64,000 bases of DNA from Reinekea sp. G2M2-21 (GTDB taxonomy: Bacteria; Pseudomonadota; Gammaproteobacteria; Pseudomonadales; Natronospirillaceae): assembly GCF_015687175.1 (NCBI RefSeq), contig NZ_JADPQG010000001.1, forward strand, positions 558,001 to 622,000, in the 5' to 3' direction. The stretch's first letter is position 1, and each line of letters begins with the position of its first letter. The position numbers were made by a program, and so were the translations under genes. Shown piece after piece: positions 37,955-46,993 of this stretch. The notes under the pieces are model-generated. The model made no database searches and was not told the DNA's origin. It saw nothing but the letters and a program-made list of their open reading frames with translations.

Positions 37955-37982
37955 ATTTTAGAGATGCGCGCCAAAGTGTCAA
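37955..37982 (-). promoter_or_regulatory. promoter of tRNA-Asn
   Basis: On the minus strand a perfect TTGACA (37982-37977), a 16-base spacer and TAAAAT (37960-37955) precede the tRNA by about 13 bases. Confidence 0.8.
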
Positions 37983-38193
37983 TACCTAATTTATTGTTTT
38001 TTTTAGGTTTTTCCGAAATAAGTGGCTTGTCGGTTAATAAATATACGACGCAGGAGTAACCCTATGGTTTCGGTTCCTTCGTCCGTAATAAAGGTTCTGC
38101 CTGAGCCAAGGATTCAAACAGAGAAATCCGGCATTGTTTTTGCTCTATCTCTAACAGAGTACTTAAAACGTCAAAAATTCGATGAGGTAGGCT

Positions 38194-38733
38194 ATGGTAA
38201 CTCTGGAAATGGTGGATGCTGGTGTCAAAATCGCGGCAGGTATGATTGTCAGTGGTTTGTTGTTTCTGGTGTATTTGCGTCGTCATCAGGCGATTGACAG
38301 CCGCGCGGAGGCGGAAATTCGTCGTCGACGCGAATTGTTTGAGCAGGTAGCCGCCAATGTTGGGCGGGTACATTATGTGTATCAACACTATCTTGCCCTT
38401 GCGACTGAGTTTACTCGCTATGGTCAACACTGGCCTAAATCGCGACGCGACGAATTGGCCCGGGTAGGGGATGAACTGGCCGAGGTATTTCATGCTCTGA
38501 CTGAGGCCGAAAGTACCCTGTTGTTGTTGGGTGAAAAGCGTTTGGAGCGTTCCTTACGTATTTACGGTGCCAAAATTGTGAATCTCCGCCGTCAGATCTA
38601 TGCCGAAAAACAGACCCTAACCGGTGAAGAGATACATCTACTGGATGACGTTAAGAAGGAAATCTCCCAGTTGAAAGAGAGTTTCTTTGACGCTTTGAGT
38701 GTTCGATACATGCCGAAAAAGGCCGTGAATTGA
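38194..38733 (+). CDS. membrane-anchored helical protein of unknown function
   Basis: A 179-residue protein with one N-terminal membrane helix (about 11-28) followed by a long, highly charged, Arg-rich coiled-coil region. No known domain is recognised. The start has GAGGTAGG just upstream. Its stop overlaps the start of a 34-residue membrane peptide gene (TGATG), so the two are probably co-translated. Most likely a structural or adaptor membrane protein. Confidence 0.7.
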   Translation: MVTLEMVDAGVKIAAGMIVSGLLFLVYLRRHQAIDSRAEAEIRRRRELFEQVAANVGRVHYVYQHYLALATEFTRYGQHWPKSRRDELARVGDELAEVFHALTEAESTLLLLGEKRLERSLRIYGAKIVNLRRQIYAEKQTLTGEEIHLLDDVKKEISQLKESFFDALSVRYMPKKAVN

Positions 38734-38837
38734 TGGCCGAAAAGCCCTGTAAACGCTGCCAGCAGATCCGCTACGGTTCGTTTTTGTTCGTTATTCTGCT
38801 ATTGCTCGGTTATGGTTTACTGAAGACTGCAGGGTAA
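38733..38837 (+). CDS. 34-residue CxxC membrane peptide
   Basis: A short coding region whose ATG overlaps the preceding stop by one base (TGATG). The peptide begins MAEKPCKRCQQIR, with a Cys-x-x-Cys pair at 6-9, followed by a single hydrophobic helix (about 15-30) and a short tail. The layout is that of a small inner-membrane protein with a cytoplasmic metal- or redox-active pair. It is too short for homology judgement by eye, but the coupling and the clean hydrophobic profile support it being real. Confidence 0.55.
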   Translation: MAEKPCKRCQQIRYGSFLFVILLLLGYGLLKTAG

Positions 38838-38992
38838 ATGTTTCCGTTCGGGCATGTGGCTGTTGGGTACCCGTAGAAAGTACCGTGCAGAGTTAGACGG
38901 TCTTTCTCGAGGTGCCCTTCAGTATTGGGCATGATTTCTCGCTGATGACAGGGTATCATGCCGCCCCAATTTGCTTCAGCAGGCATCCGTTC

Positions 38993-39967
38993 GTGACGCA
39001 AGCCTTATTTGATTATCCTTCCTATTCTCCGGGATTTGGCCTGGCCAATGGCCATTTGCAGTCGATTTTACCGTCCTTGTTCCGGCAAGTTGAGGTTCCT
39101 TTTGTTCGATCGGTATTGGAATTGGATGATGGGGATTTTCTGCTGTTGGATACCCTGACCCAAACGCAAAAGGATGCCCCGTGGGTGGTTATCAGCCACG
39201 GGTTAGAAGGGTCAAGCAGGCGCCATTACGTTACCGGAATGGCGAAGCACTTTTATCAGGCAGGTTGGAATGTACAGGCCTGGAATTTTCGGTCTTGTGG
39301 CGGTCAATTGAATCGCCTGCCTCGGTTCTATCACAGCGGTGCCATTGACGATTTAAAACGGGTTATCGCTCATGTGATCACTTCCCATCAGGCTCAGCGG
39401 GTTTTCTTGGTCGGGTTCAGTATGGGGGGGAATCAAACCGTTTTGACTCTGGGTGATGCTGAGTTGCCCGACCAGGTTATTGGGGGTGCCGGGTTCAGTG
39501 TGCCTTTAGATCTAGCCAGTTGTGCCGATGAATTGGCCAGGCCGGCCCAGGCTGTCTACATGCGTCGGTTTTTGAAAGATTTGAAACCAAAGATTGCCGC
39601 CAAAGCCGAACAGTTTCCTGAACGTGTGTCCTTGGAGGGTTACGAAGAGATTAAAAGTTTTCATCAATTTGATGACCGCTATACTGCTCCGTTACATGGC
39701 TTTAATGATGCGCAGGATTATTGGACTCAGTGCTCCGGCCGAAATGCGCTTCCGTACCTTCGCAAACCAACCTTAATTGTTAATGCGGCGGACGACCCAT
39801 TTTTATCGGGGCGTTGCTATGACTGCAATCTGAGCAATCGTTCGACCCATCTGTTTCTTGAAACACCGAGTAGCGGAGGTCATGTCGGCTTTGCGCGATG
39901 GAGGCTCAACAGCGAACTGTGGTCTGAACAGCGCGCGCTTGCCTTTGCTAATCACCTATTGGAGTAA
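38993..39967 (+). CDS. YheT-family alpha/beta hydrolase
   Basis: A 324-residue alpha/beta hydrolase of the YheT/EMB8 family. It shows NGHLQSILPSLF at the N-terminus, the nucleophile elbow GFSMGGN, the acid in NAADDPFLSG and the catalytic His in SGGHVGF. The natural substrate is unknown. The frame extends further upstream; GTG at 38993 gives the family length and start (MTQALFDYP), although its ribosome-binding site is weak. Alternatives are GTG at 38912 or ATG at 38945. Confidence 0.87.
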   Translation: MTQALFDYPSYSPGFGLANGHLQSILPSLFRQVEVPFVRSVLELDDGDFLLLDTLTQTQKDAPWVVISHGLEGSSRRHYVTGMAKHFYQAGWNVQAWNFRSCGGQLNRLPRFYHSGAIDDLKRVIAHVITSHQAQRVFLVGFSMGGNQTVLTLGDAELPDQVIGGAGFSVPLDLASCADELARPAQAVYMRRFLKDLKPKIAAKAEQFPERVSLEGYEEIKSFHQFDDRYTAPLHGFNDAQDYWTQCSGRNALPYLRKPTLIVNAADDPFLSGRCYDCNLSNRSTHLFLETPSSGGHVGFARWRLNSELWSEQRALAFANHLLE

Positions 39968-39975
39968 ACGAATTG

Positions 39976-41049
39976 ATGTCAGCCTTGTTACTCTACTGTC
40001 GACCGGGATTTGAAAAAGAATGTTTGGCTGAGTTGACCGAAGCAGCCAGCACCAAGGGTGTATTTGGTTGGGCAAATTTGGAAACTCATTCCGGATTCGT
40101 ATTGTATGAAACCGAGTCCGCCGATGTTGTTTATGACCTGGTGCCTGAGCTGGTATTCAGTCGCGATGCCTGGCCTGTTTTTTCTCGATTACATGACCTG
40201 GACCCGGTCGACCGGCTGTCGCCTATTATTGAAGCAGTCAAGGCGTTTCTCGCCGAGCAAAACTATAATCAGTTTGGCGATGTGAGTTGTGAGTTTGCGG
40301 AAGGCGATGTTTATCGGGCAACGTCGAAGTTTGCTGGAAAGTTCGTCCATCCGGTACGTCAGGCTCTGCGCAAAGCGCACCTGCTCAGTAAAAAAGAAGA
40401 CTCTTCCAAGCCAGCGTTGCATCTTTTTTTCAAGGATTCATCTCAGGTTTTGATCGGTGCTGACAAACCCAGGTTACGTACTGTGTGGCCTATGGGAATC
40501 GCTCGTTTAAGGTTTCCATCGAGCGCACCAAGTCGCAGTACATTGAAGCTGGAAGAAGCCTTCATTTATTTTTTGGGTAACGATTGGCGCCAACAATTGG
40601 AAAACTGCCACACCGCTGTAGATTTGGGTGCTTCGCCGGGAGGCTGGACCTGGCAATTGGTCAATCAGAAAATGAATGTGTACGCGATCGACAACGGTCC
40701 GATGGATCAGGCGTTACTGGATACTGGGCTTGTGGATCACTTGCTTGAAGACGGCTTTGTTTGGAAACCGGCTAAAACCGTCGACTGGTTGGTATGTGAT
40801 ATGGTTGAGAAGCCGCTGCGGGTGGCAAAACTGATGTACGAGTGGTTACATCAACGGCATGCGCGATACGCGATTTTTAACTTGAAACTTCCCATGAAAA
40901 AGCGCTTTCACGAGTGGGCGGACATTAAGGAACAGCTCGAATCCCAGATGGCCGTTCAGCATCCGCGCGCAATACTGCGGGCCAAGCACCTGTACCACGA
41001 TCGTGAGGAAATAACCGTGTTTCTTGATTTGAGGAATCAAAACGGATGA
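39976..41049 (+). CDS. rlmM: 23S rRNA (cytidine2498-2'-O)-methyltransferase RlmM
   Basis: A 357-residue methyltransferase with an N-terminal THUMP-like domain beginning LLYCRPGFEKEC and a C-terminal Rossmann domain with the SAM motif DLGASPGGWTWQL. It modifies C2498 of 23S rRNA. ATG at 39976 is preferred to the adjacent TTG. Its stop overlaps the tusA start as ATGA. Confidence 0.95.
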   Translation: MSALLLYCRPGFEKECLAELTEAASTKGVFGWANLETHSGFVLYETESADVVYDLVPELVFSRDAWPVFSRLHDLDPVDRLSPIIEAVKAFLAEQNYNQFGDVSCEFAEGDVYRATSKFAGKFVHPVRQALRKAHLLSKKEDSSKPALHLFFKDSSQVLIGADKPRLRTVWPMGIARLRFPSSAPSRSTLKLEEAFIYFLGNDWRQQLENCHTAVDLGASPGGWTWQLVNQKMNVYAIDNGPMDQALLDTGLVDHLLEDGFVWKPAKTVDWLVCDMVEKPLRVAKLMYEWLHQRHARYAIFNLKLPMKKRFHEWADIKEQLESQMAVQHPRAILRAKHLYHDREEITVFLDLRNQNG

Positions 41050-41291
41050 CGACACCTGATTCTAAAGTGGTTCTGGATACTCGTGGATTACGTTGCCCAG
41101 AACCGGTCATGATGCTGCACCGCCAGATACGTAAAGTGGAGGTCGGTGAGGTGATTTTAGTGTTGGCAACTGACCCGGCAACTCAGCGTGATATCCCGCA
41201 GTTCTGTGAATTCTTACCTCACCTGTTATTAGCGCAGGCCAATGATCAGGGTGAATTTCAATACTGGATTCAGAAAGGTGCCCGCGACTGA
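41046..41291 (+). CDS. tusA: sulfurtransferase TusA
   Basis: An 81-residue TusA with the active-site motif RCPEPVMMLH (Cys near 17) and the C-terminal LATDPATQRDIPQFC pattern. TusA relays persulfide sulfur to the TusBCD/E system for 2-thiouridine in tRNA. It is the typical copy (CPEP); the second, CPLP-type copy is at 23287. Translationally coupled to rlmM, a common gammaproteobacterial pairing. Confidence 0.95.
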   Translation: MTTPDSKVVLDTRGLRCPEPVMMLHRQIRKVEVGEVILVLATDPATQRDIPQFCEFLPHLLLAQANDQGEFQYWIQKGARD

Positions 41292-41314
41292 TTTTGCGGG
41301 CGTTGTCCATTGTG

Positions 41315-42751
41315 TTAGTTCGGGTCGGCAGCGGCTTTTAACGTCGTGCTTAGATCCCGGCCGCTGAAAATATAAAGTCGGATTAATAACCAGAACGCAG
41401 CGTGCGACAGTCCGGCGATCAAACCAATCCAAAAGCCGGGTGCGCCCATGGCTGGAACCAGCCAATCTTTATAGGCCAGCGCGTAACCCAAAGGAATGCC
41501 AATTCCCCAGAATGAAGCCAGCATAATGTACATCGGTATGCGAGTGTCTTTGTATCCCCGCAGGGCGCTGATCGCGACGACCTGTAAGACATCGGCAATC
41601 TGAAACATGGCTCCAAATGCCAGCAGCGTAACAGCAACCGCGATGACATCCGCTTCTTTGGTATATACCCCGGCAATGGGTTCAGCGAACAGATACAGCA
41701 AGACGGCGTAAAACACGGCGATGGCCAATATCAGTATCACAGAACTGCGTGCCCCCAATTTTGCAGACTGAATATCCCTGGCCCCAATCAGAAAAGAGAT
41801 ACGAATGGTCAGTGCCATGCCTAAACTGAGCGGCACCATAAACAGGATGCTGACCACATTCAGCGCAATCTGATGGCCCGCGACAACGACGGGTCCCAAC
41901 GAAGCAAGCAGCAAGGCGACCACCGCAAACATCACTGATTCTACAAAGATGGTAAACCCGATCGGGATGCCAAGGTGAAGGATTTCCCGGACCATTCCCC
42001 AGGTTGGCAGCATTCTTTGTTCCCAAATATGGAAATTGCGAAACGCCTTATGGTAATGCAGGTAGGTTGACATTAACGCCAGAGTTATCCATTGGGAGAT
42101 TGCCGTGGCCCAGCCACAACCTATACCGCCCATCGCCGGTAACCCAAATTTTCCAAAAATAAAAATATAATTTAGTGGTGCATTAATGCAGGCAGTCAGA
42201 ATGGAAAACAGCATAAAGACCTTAGTTTGTCCGATGCCGTCGGTTAACCCGCGCAAGGTTATCAGGATAAAAATTGCGGGTAGGCCAAAGGCAAACGCCG
42301 CCAGATAGCCACTGGTGATGGCAGCGGGTTTGTCTGCCAGTTTTATCAAGGTCAATACCGGGTCTATATGAAACAGTAGCAGCATACCAATGCCGGATGC
42401 GACGATTGCTATGTACAATGCATTCCAGGTGACCGGCATAACCCGGTGCAGCTGTTTGGCGCCCATGTGACCGGAAATCATAGGTTGTGTGGCGTTCAAT
42501 ATACCCATCATAAACAGAAAGATAGGTACCCACAGGCTGCCACCGATGGCGACGCCCGTTAAGTCTTCGGCGCTCGCTCTGCCAGCCATTACAGTATCGA
42601 TGACACCATTGGCCATTTGCGCAAGTTGACTGATTAATATCGGTGAACCTAGAGTCAGAATGGTTTTCCATTCGGTCTTCACCCGGGTCAGTAGTGGCAG
42701 TCGGGCATCACTGATCGGTTGGTGAGTTTCATCGATGGGGGTGTTGGTCAT
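41315..42751 (-). CDS. norM: MATE-family multidrug efflux protein (NorM-like)
   Basis: A 478-residue MATE transporter with 12 predicted membrane helices in two homologous halves. The N-terminal half has LGSPILISQLAQMANGVIDTVMAGR, and the second half shows LHLGIPIGFTIFVESVMF. Such pumps export cationic drugs in exchange for Na+ or H+. The frame begins with a clear ATG and ends cleanly. It is convergent with tusA and divergent from epmC. Confidence 0.92.
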   Translation of the reverse strand: MTNTPIDETHQPISDARLPLLTRVKTEWKTILTLGSPILISQLAQMANGVIDTVMAGRASAEDLTGVAIGGSLWVPIFLFMMGILNATQPMISGHMGAKQLHRVMPVTWNALYIAIVASGIGMLLLFHIDPVLTLIKLADKPAAITSGYLAAFAFGLPAIFILITLRGLTDGIGQTKVFMLFSILTACINAPLNYIFIFGKFGLPAMGGIGCGWATAISQWITLALMSTYLHYHKAFRNFHIWEQRMLPTWGMVREILHLGIPIGFTIFVESVMFAVVALLLASLGPVVVAGHQIALNVVSILFMVPLSLGMALTIRISFLIGARDIQSAKLGARSSVILILAIAVFYAVLLYLFAEPIAGVYTKEADVIAVAVTLLAFGAMFQIADVLQVVAISALRGYKDTRIPMYIMLASFWGIGIPLGYALAYKDWLVPAMGAPGFWIGLIAGLSHAAFWLLIRLYIFSGRDLSTTLKAAADPN

Positions 42752-42867
42752 TTTGCGAAGTCTCTCTCTATGGCTCGCTAGAATAACAAAAAAACCTTTG
42801 ATTTTATTTCGATTTTTGAGTCATCTCTTTATACTGCCGCGCTTTGTTTTTGTGTGAGTTATAGAAA

Positions 42868-43416
42868 TTGATAACACATCCGCTAGCAGCTGCCCATTGG
42901 GAACCAGGTGTAGAGCAATTGTTGGCTGTACTGAATCCTTGGCTTGTCGAGCAATGGCAAACCTGTCTGGTTGCTGCAGTCAATGAACCGTATTACGCTC
43001 CTGCGGACGATGCGAACGGCTTACATCAGATCCAGTTTGCTCACGGATACTTTAACAGCGCTTTGCACGAATTGGCTCATTGGTGTGTTGCAGGAGAGCA
43101 GCGTCGTTTGTTGCCGGATTTCGGTTATTGGTATGCCCCTGATGGCCGAGACGCTGCGCAACAGGCTGCATTTGAGAAAGTAGAAGTAAAACCGCAGGCC
43201 ATAGAATGGCATTTTGCCAAAGCCTGTGGTCGTCATTTCCGTGTCAGTGTTGATAACTTGTCGGGTGAACCCACAGACTCAAGACCATTCCAAGAGGGCG
43301 TTCGGGTGCAGGCCAATCAATATCTTCGCGATGGATTGCCAGCACGAGCTAATGCGCTGGTGGTATTGATGTGTCAGGCCTATGGCACAGACCGACACAA
43401 GTTTCGGTTTCAGTAG
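42868..43416 (+). CDS. epmC: elongation factor P hydroxylase EpmC (YfcM)
   Basis: A 182-residue EpmC with the non-haem iron/metal motif in FNSALHELAHWCVAG (H67, E68, H71), the GYWYAPDGR signature and a C-terminal NALVVLMCQAYG stretch. EpmC hydroxylates the beta-lysylated lysine of EF-P, which helps ribosomes through polyproline. The start is a TTG at 42868 without a strong ribosome-binding site; no better in-frame start is available upstream. Confidence 0.92.
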   Translation: MITHPLAAAHWEPGVEQLLAVLNPWLVEQWQTCLVAAVNEPYYAPADDANGLHQIQFAHGYFNSALHELAHWCVAGEQRRLLPDFGYWYAPDGRDAAQQAAFEKVEVKPQAIEWHFAKACGRHFRVSVDNLSGEPTDSRPFQEGVRVQANQYLRDGLPARANALVVLMCQAYGTDRHKFRFQ

Positions 43417-43430
43417 ATGGCTGATGCAAA

Positions 43431-43459
43431 AAAAACGCGAGCCTGCGCTCGCGGTTTTT
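43431..43459. terminator. bidirectional terminator between epmC and the DUF1232 gene
   Basis: CGCGAGC / GCTCGCG stem with a CTGC loop, flanked by A-run on the left and T-run on the right, lying between convergent genes. Confidence 0.92.
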
Positions 43460-43477
43460 AACTTACACCTCTCAGAT

Positions 43478-43996
43478 TTACTGGGTCAGGCCATCTTGGG
43501 CTTCAGCATCTTTTGTTTCAGCGTCTGTTAGTTCTGTTACTTCAGGTGCTTCCGTTCTTTGTTCCGCATGGGGTTCCTCAACGTCGGTTACAGATTGCTT
43601 TGCTGCCAGCCATTGTTCGAACAGTTTTATGTCCTTCGCTACCTGTGTAAAAACGACACCGATGACGAAAATGTCATCCAGGTATCCCAGCACCGGAATG
43701 AAGTCAGGGATCAGATCGATAGGAGACAACAGGTACATTAAACCAGCCACAATGGCGATGATGCTGGTCACCGGAGCCTCTTTGTAGTCTCCGGATATCC
43801 ATGCTTTCACCATCTGTACCATTAACTTAAGTTGGTCCCAAACCTGTGCCAGAGGCTCTTTCAGTTCTTTGGCCTTTTCCCATGCGTTTTCGGCTACTTT
43901 CTTAACCTTATCCGGATCGTCTATAACGTCTTCGGCTTTCTGTTTCATTTTTTCAAATTGTGCTTTCAGTTTTTCTTCGTTAATCGGGGCGGTCAT
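43478..43996 (-). CDS. DUF1232 (YkvA-like) membrane protein
   Basis: A 172-residue protein: a charged helical N-terminus (about 1-50), then the DUF1232 core with SPIDLIPDFIPVLGYLDD (about 95-112), which forms a short hydrophobic helical hairpin, and an acidic Glu/Thr-rich tail. Function of DUF1232 proteins is unknown. The frame is open far upstream, but ATG at 43996 has AAGGAG at 6-7 bases and is preferred. Confidence 0.83.
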   Translation of the reverse strand: MTAPINEEKLKAQFEKMKQKAEDVIDDPDKVKKVAENAWEKAKELKEPLAQVWDQLKLMVQMVKAWISGDYKEAPVTSIIAIVAGLMYLLSPIDLIPDFIPVLGYLDDIFVIGVVFTQVAKDIKLFEQWLAAKQSVTDVEEPHAEQRTEAPEVTELTDAETKDAEAQDGLTQ

Positions 43997-44223
43997 GGCC
44001 ATCTCCTTGATTGCGTTCATGATAACTCCAGCATTGCATTTACCGTGCCCACTTGTAGAGCCCGCTATTTTGGGGGTTTCGCGAGTTATGAGTTGATCGG
44101 GTGGCGTATTTGACGAAACGATTTGGCGATTATGACAAGTCGCTATCACTCGAAAGTCGACTGCAAAAACACCGGCATTCGAGTAGTCTAGCGAGATCAA
44201 TTTCAGAGGGGTGTGACGACAAC

Positions 44224-45090
44224 ATGAAAGCGGCATTTATCGGATTAGGGGTAATGGGTTACCCGATGGCGGGCCATTGTCAGCGAGCTGGCATTGAGAT
44301 GACAGTCTATAACCGCACGGCAGCGAAAGCCCAAGCTTGGGCAGCAGAGTTTGGTGGTCAGTGGCAGAAAACACCGCGAGAGGCTGTTCAAAATGCCGAT
44401 ATTGTTTTGGTGTGTGTTGGTAATGATGATGATGTCCGTTCCGTGTTTTATGGTGATGATGGTCTGTTAGCCTCTCTCAAGGCCGGCGCCATTGTTGTCG
44501 ATCACACCACAACGTCAGCGGAACTGGCGCGAGAGTTAAGCGCTGCCGTAGCACAACACGGAGGTTCATTTCTGGACGCGCCGGTGTCCGGTGGGCAGGC
44601 TGGGGCAGAGAATGGTCAATTGTCGATTATGGTGGGTGGTACACCACAGGCCTTCGCAGCAGCAGAACCGGTATTCAAGTGTTACGGCAAGGTTTGGCAA
44701 TTGTTGGGAGAAGCAGGCAGTGGGCAATTGTGCAAAATGGTGAATCAAGTCTGTATTGCCGGTATTTTGCAGGGATTGTCGGAAGGGCTTGCCTTGGCGC
44801 TTAAGTCGGGTCTTGATATCCCAACTGTGCAGCAGGTTCTGGCTGGTGGGGCCGCACAATCCTGGCAGTTGCAGAACAGAGCCTTAACCATGGCCGAAGG
44901 TGAGTACGACTTTGGTTTTGCTATTGATTGGATGGTAAAAGACCTTGGTTATTGTTTGCAGGAGGCGCAAAGCAAGGGTGTCGATATGCCCGTCGCCAGC
45001 CTGGTCAGAGGGTTTTATCAGGAGTTGCAGAAACAGGGGTTGAATCGCTGCGATACCTCGGTGTTACTGAAGCGGTTGACTGACCAGTAA
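44224..45090 (+). CDS. beta-hydroxyacid dehydrogenase (3-hydroxyisobutyrate dehydrogenase / tartronate semialdehyde reductase family)
   Basis: A 288-residue NAD(P)-dependent dehydrogenase. The N-terminal Rossmann domain has FIGLGVMGYPMAGH. The substrate-binding motif DAPVSGGQAGAENG and the catalytic Lys in GQLCKMVNQV are present, and the C-terminal helical domain is complete. Members oxidise 3-hydroxyisobutyrate, reduce tartronate semialdehyde or reduce succinic semialdehyde; this one is not resolved. The frame is open 123 bases upstream, but the ATG at 44224 fits the family start. Head-to-head with the DUF1232 gene. Confidence 0.9.
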   Translation: MKAAFIGLGVMGYPMAGHCQRAGIEMTVYNRTAAKAQAWAAEFGGQWQKTPREAVQNADIVLVCVGNDDDVRSVFYGDDGLLASLKAGAIVVDHTTTSAELARELSAAVAQHGGSFLDAPVSGGQAGAENGQLSIMVGGTPQAFAAAEPVFKCYGKVWQLLGEAGSGQLCKMVNQVCIAGILQGLSEGLALALKSGLDIPTVQQVLAGGAAQSWQLQNRALTMAEGEYDFGFAIDWMVKDLGYCLQEAQSKGVDMPVASLVRGFYQELQKQGLNRCDTSVLLKRLTDQ

Positions 45091-45404
45091 GGCGCGTGAC
45101 CTTTGCGGCCCGATCCCTGCGGCACCTGTCATTGTGAATTCGATGTGGGTGCCGGGATTTGCCCGGGAGGCGACTGCAAAAGTCGTGAATAGCTAAAAAA
45201 TAGGCTACAATCGCGCACCTATTGTCTGGTGGATAGCAAGACGGATAATTTATACGTCAATTGATGCCAGAACGAGCTCTGAAGTTCTGATTTCCAGAGT
45301 GTTCATCGCCTGTTTGCAGGTTATTAAACTAAACCCGGGTTTATGGGCTTGCAGTCTACATCGAAAATGACTCGCCCACCCCACAACGAAAGAAGTGATA
45401 CTAC
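45091..45404 (+). other. 314-base intergenic leader upstream of the rhlB-like gene
   Basis: Contains an inverted repeat ATCCC-TGC-GGCACC (45113-45126) / GGTGCC-GGGAT (45148-45158), possibly a weak terminator for the dehydrogenase gene, and a TACAAT -10 box at 45206-45211 with a GC-rich discriminator. If that promoter is used, the helicase mRNA has a leader of about 190 bases, long enough for regulation. No coding region or RNA gene was recognised. Confidence 0.45.
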
Positions 45405-46988
45405 GTGACAAACCAAAATAAACGATACCGCCGTCCCCGCTGGCATATTGCCCAATTCAAAGTTGAAGAAGTTCCCGGTAAAGTTCGTTTCCATGATCTG
45501 TTCCTGCCCATTGCTCTGATGCGTGCCATACAGGAAGTGGGCTATGAGTACTGCAGTCCGATTCAGGCCATGACATTGCCCTACGCTTTGGCCGGGCATG
45601 ACTGTATTGGTAAAGCGCAAACCGGTACCGGAAAAACAGCCGCATTCCTGATTACCGCTATTACCGACCTGCTTGAGCACCGTCTGGAAGAACAATACGT
45701 CGGTGAACCCCGCGCATTGATTTTAGCACCAACACGCGAACTGGCACTGCAAATCGCCGAAGACGCGAACTCATTGACCAAATACAGCCGTCTTAAAGTA
45801 GCGGCCGTTGTCGGTGGGATGGATTTCGATAAGCAACAGAAGCAATTAACGGAACAGCGGGTAGATATTCTGGTAGCGACACCGGGCCGTTTGATCGATT
45901 TTATGAACCGTAAGGCGGTGTTTTTGGATCAGATTGAGATTCTGGTGATTGATGAAGCCGACCGTATGCTGGACATGGGCTTCATTCCAGATATCAAAAC
46001 CATTGTTCGGGCTACCCCGCGCAACGAAAACCGCCAGACTCTGATGTTCTCGGCAACCTTTTCATACGACATTCTCAACCTTGCTGAGCGATGGACCAAT
46101 GAGCCCGTGCGCATTGAAGTTGAACCGAAAGTAAAAACGTCGGACGATGTTGAACAGCATGTGTACCTGGTGTCGTCAGATGAAAAATATCACGCGTTGC
46201 GTCGTATTGTGTCTCAGGAAGAAGCGGACCGCGTGATGGTATTCGCTAACCGTCGCGATATTGTCCGTGATCTCACTGACAATCTGAAAGCCGATGGTAT
46301 TGCTTGTCAGGCATTGTCTGGTGAAGTACCACAGAATAAGCGAATCCGTACACTCGACGGCTTTAAAGAAGGCAAATTCAAAGTGTTGGTCGCGACCGAC
46401 GTCGCTGGCCGTGGTATTCATGTTGATGGCGTGTCGCATGTGATCAACTTTACGCTACCAGAAGATGCTGAAGACTACGTGCACCGCATCGGTCGTACAG
46501 GCCGCGCGGGTAAAAAAGGTGTCTCAATCAGCTTTGCCTGTGAAGACGATTCGTTCCAGATTCCGGCTATTGAAGAATACATCAAGCGGAAAATTGAACT
46601 GGAACAATTGCCTGAAGAACTGCGGTCTGACGAAGCAGTGGTTGCCTCTGAAAAGGTGAAAGCTCAGGCCAAAGTCGATAAAGCTGAAGCCGAAGCGGTT
46701 GCAGACGCTGAAGCTGAAGCTCTGGAAGCGCAGGCCGCTGACGCTCAAGTGCAAGACAACGCTGTCGATGCTGAGCCGGAAGTTGACGGTGAAGCCCCTG
46801 TGGGTGAAGTTACCCGGGTTGAAGTCCAAGACTCGGAAGACGGTCCTGAAATTACCGTTGAAGTGTTTGTGCAAGATCCCGAAGATGAAGACGACGAGAC
46901 TGAGTCGTCGGATGACTCTGAGATTGCCACTGCGTCTGCTTCTGACGATGAAGCCGAACAGAAGAAAGACGAAAAAGGCAACGTTTGA
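45405..46988 (+). CDS. rhlB: DEAD-box RNA helicase (RhlB-like) with acidic C-terminal tail
   Basis: A 527-residue DEAD-box helicase. Motif Q/I ([11 protein letters not shown]), Ia (PTRELALQ), II (DEAD in VIDEADRML), III (SAT in FSATF) and VI ([10 protein letters not shown]) are all present. The helicase core ends near residue 385. The remaining 140 residues are a strongly acidic, Ala/Glu/Asp-rich low-complexity tail (many EAEA and DEDD runs) instead of a basic one. RhlB works with RNase E and ribosomal RNA processing; the identity as RhlB rather than another family member is moderate. Starts with GTG. It is followed 5 bases later by pdxB. Confidence 0.9.
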   Translation: MTNQNKRYRRPRWHIAQFKVEEVPGKVRFHDLFLPIALMRAIQEVGYEYCSPIQAMTLPYALAGHDCIGKAQTGTGKTAAFLITAITDLLEHRLEEQYVGEPRALILAPTRELALQIAEDANSLTKYSRLKVAAVVGGMDFDKQQKQLTEQRVDILVATPGRLIDFMNRKAVFLDQIEILVIDEADRMLDMGFIPDIKTIVRATPRNENRQTLMFSATFSYDILNLAERWTNEPVRIEVEPKVKTSDDVEQHVYLVSSDEKYHALRRIVSQEEADRVMVFANRRDIVRDLTDNLKADGIACQALSGEVPQNKRIRTLDGFKEGKFKVLVATDVAGRGIHVDGVSHVINFTLPEDAEDYVHRIGRTGRAGKKGVSISFACEDDSFQIPAIEEYIKRKIELEQLPEELRSDEAVVASEKVKAQAKVDKAEAEAVADAEAEALEAQAADAQVQDNAVDAEPEVDGEAPVGEVTRVEVQDSEDGPEITVEVFVQDPEDEDDETESSDDSEIATASASDDEAEQKKDEKGNV

Positions 46989-46993
46989 CCCCT

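Noticed and set aside
38022-38493. Short frames on both strands before the 179-residue protein
   Set aside because: They overlap the start of the coiled-coil protein, have no ribosome-binding signal and no recognisable features.
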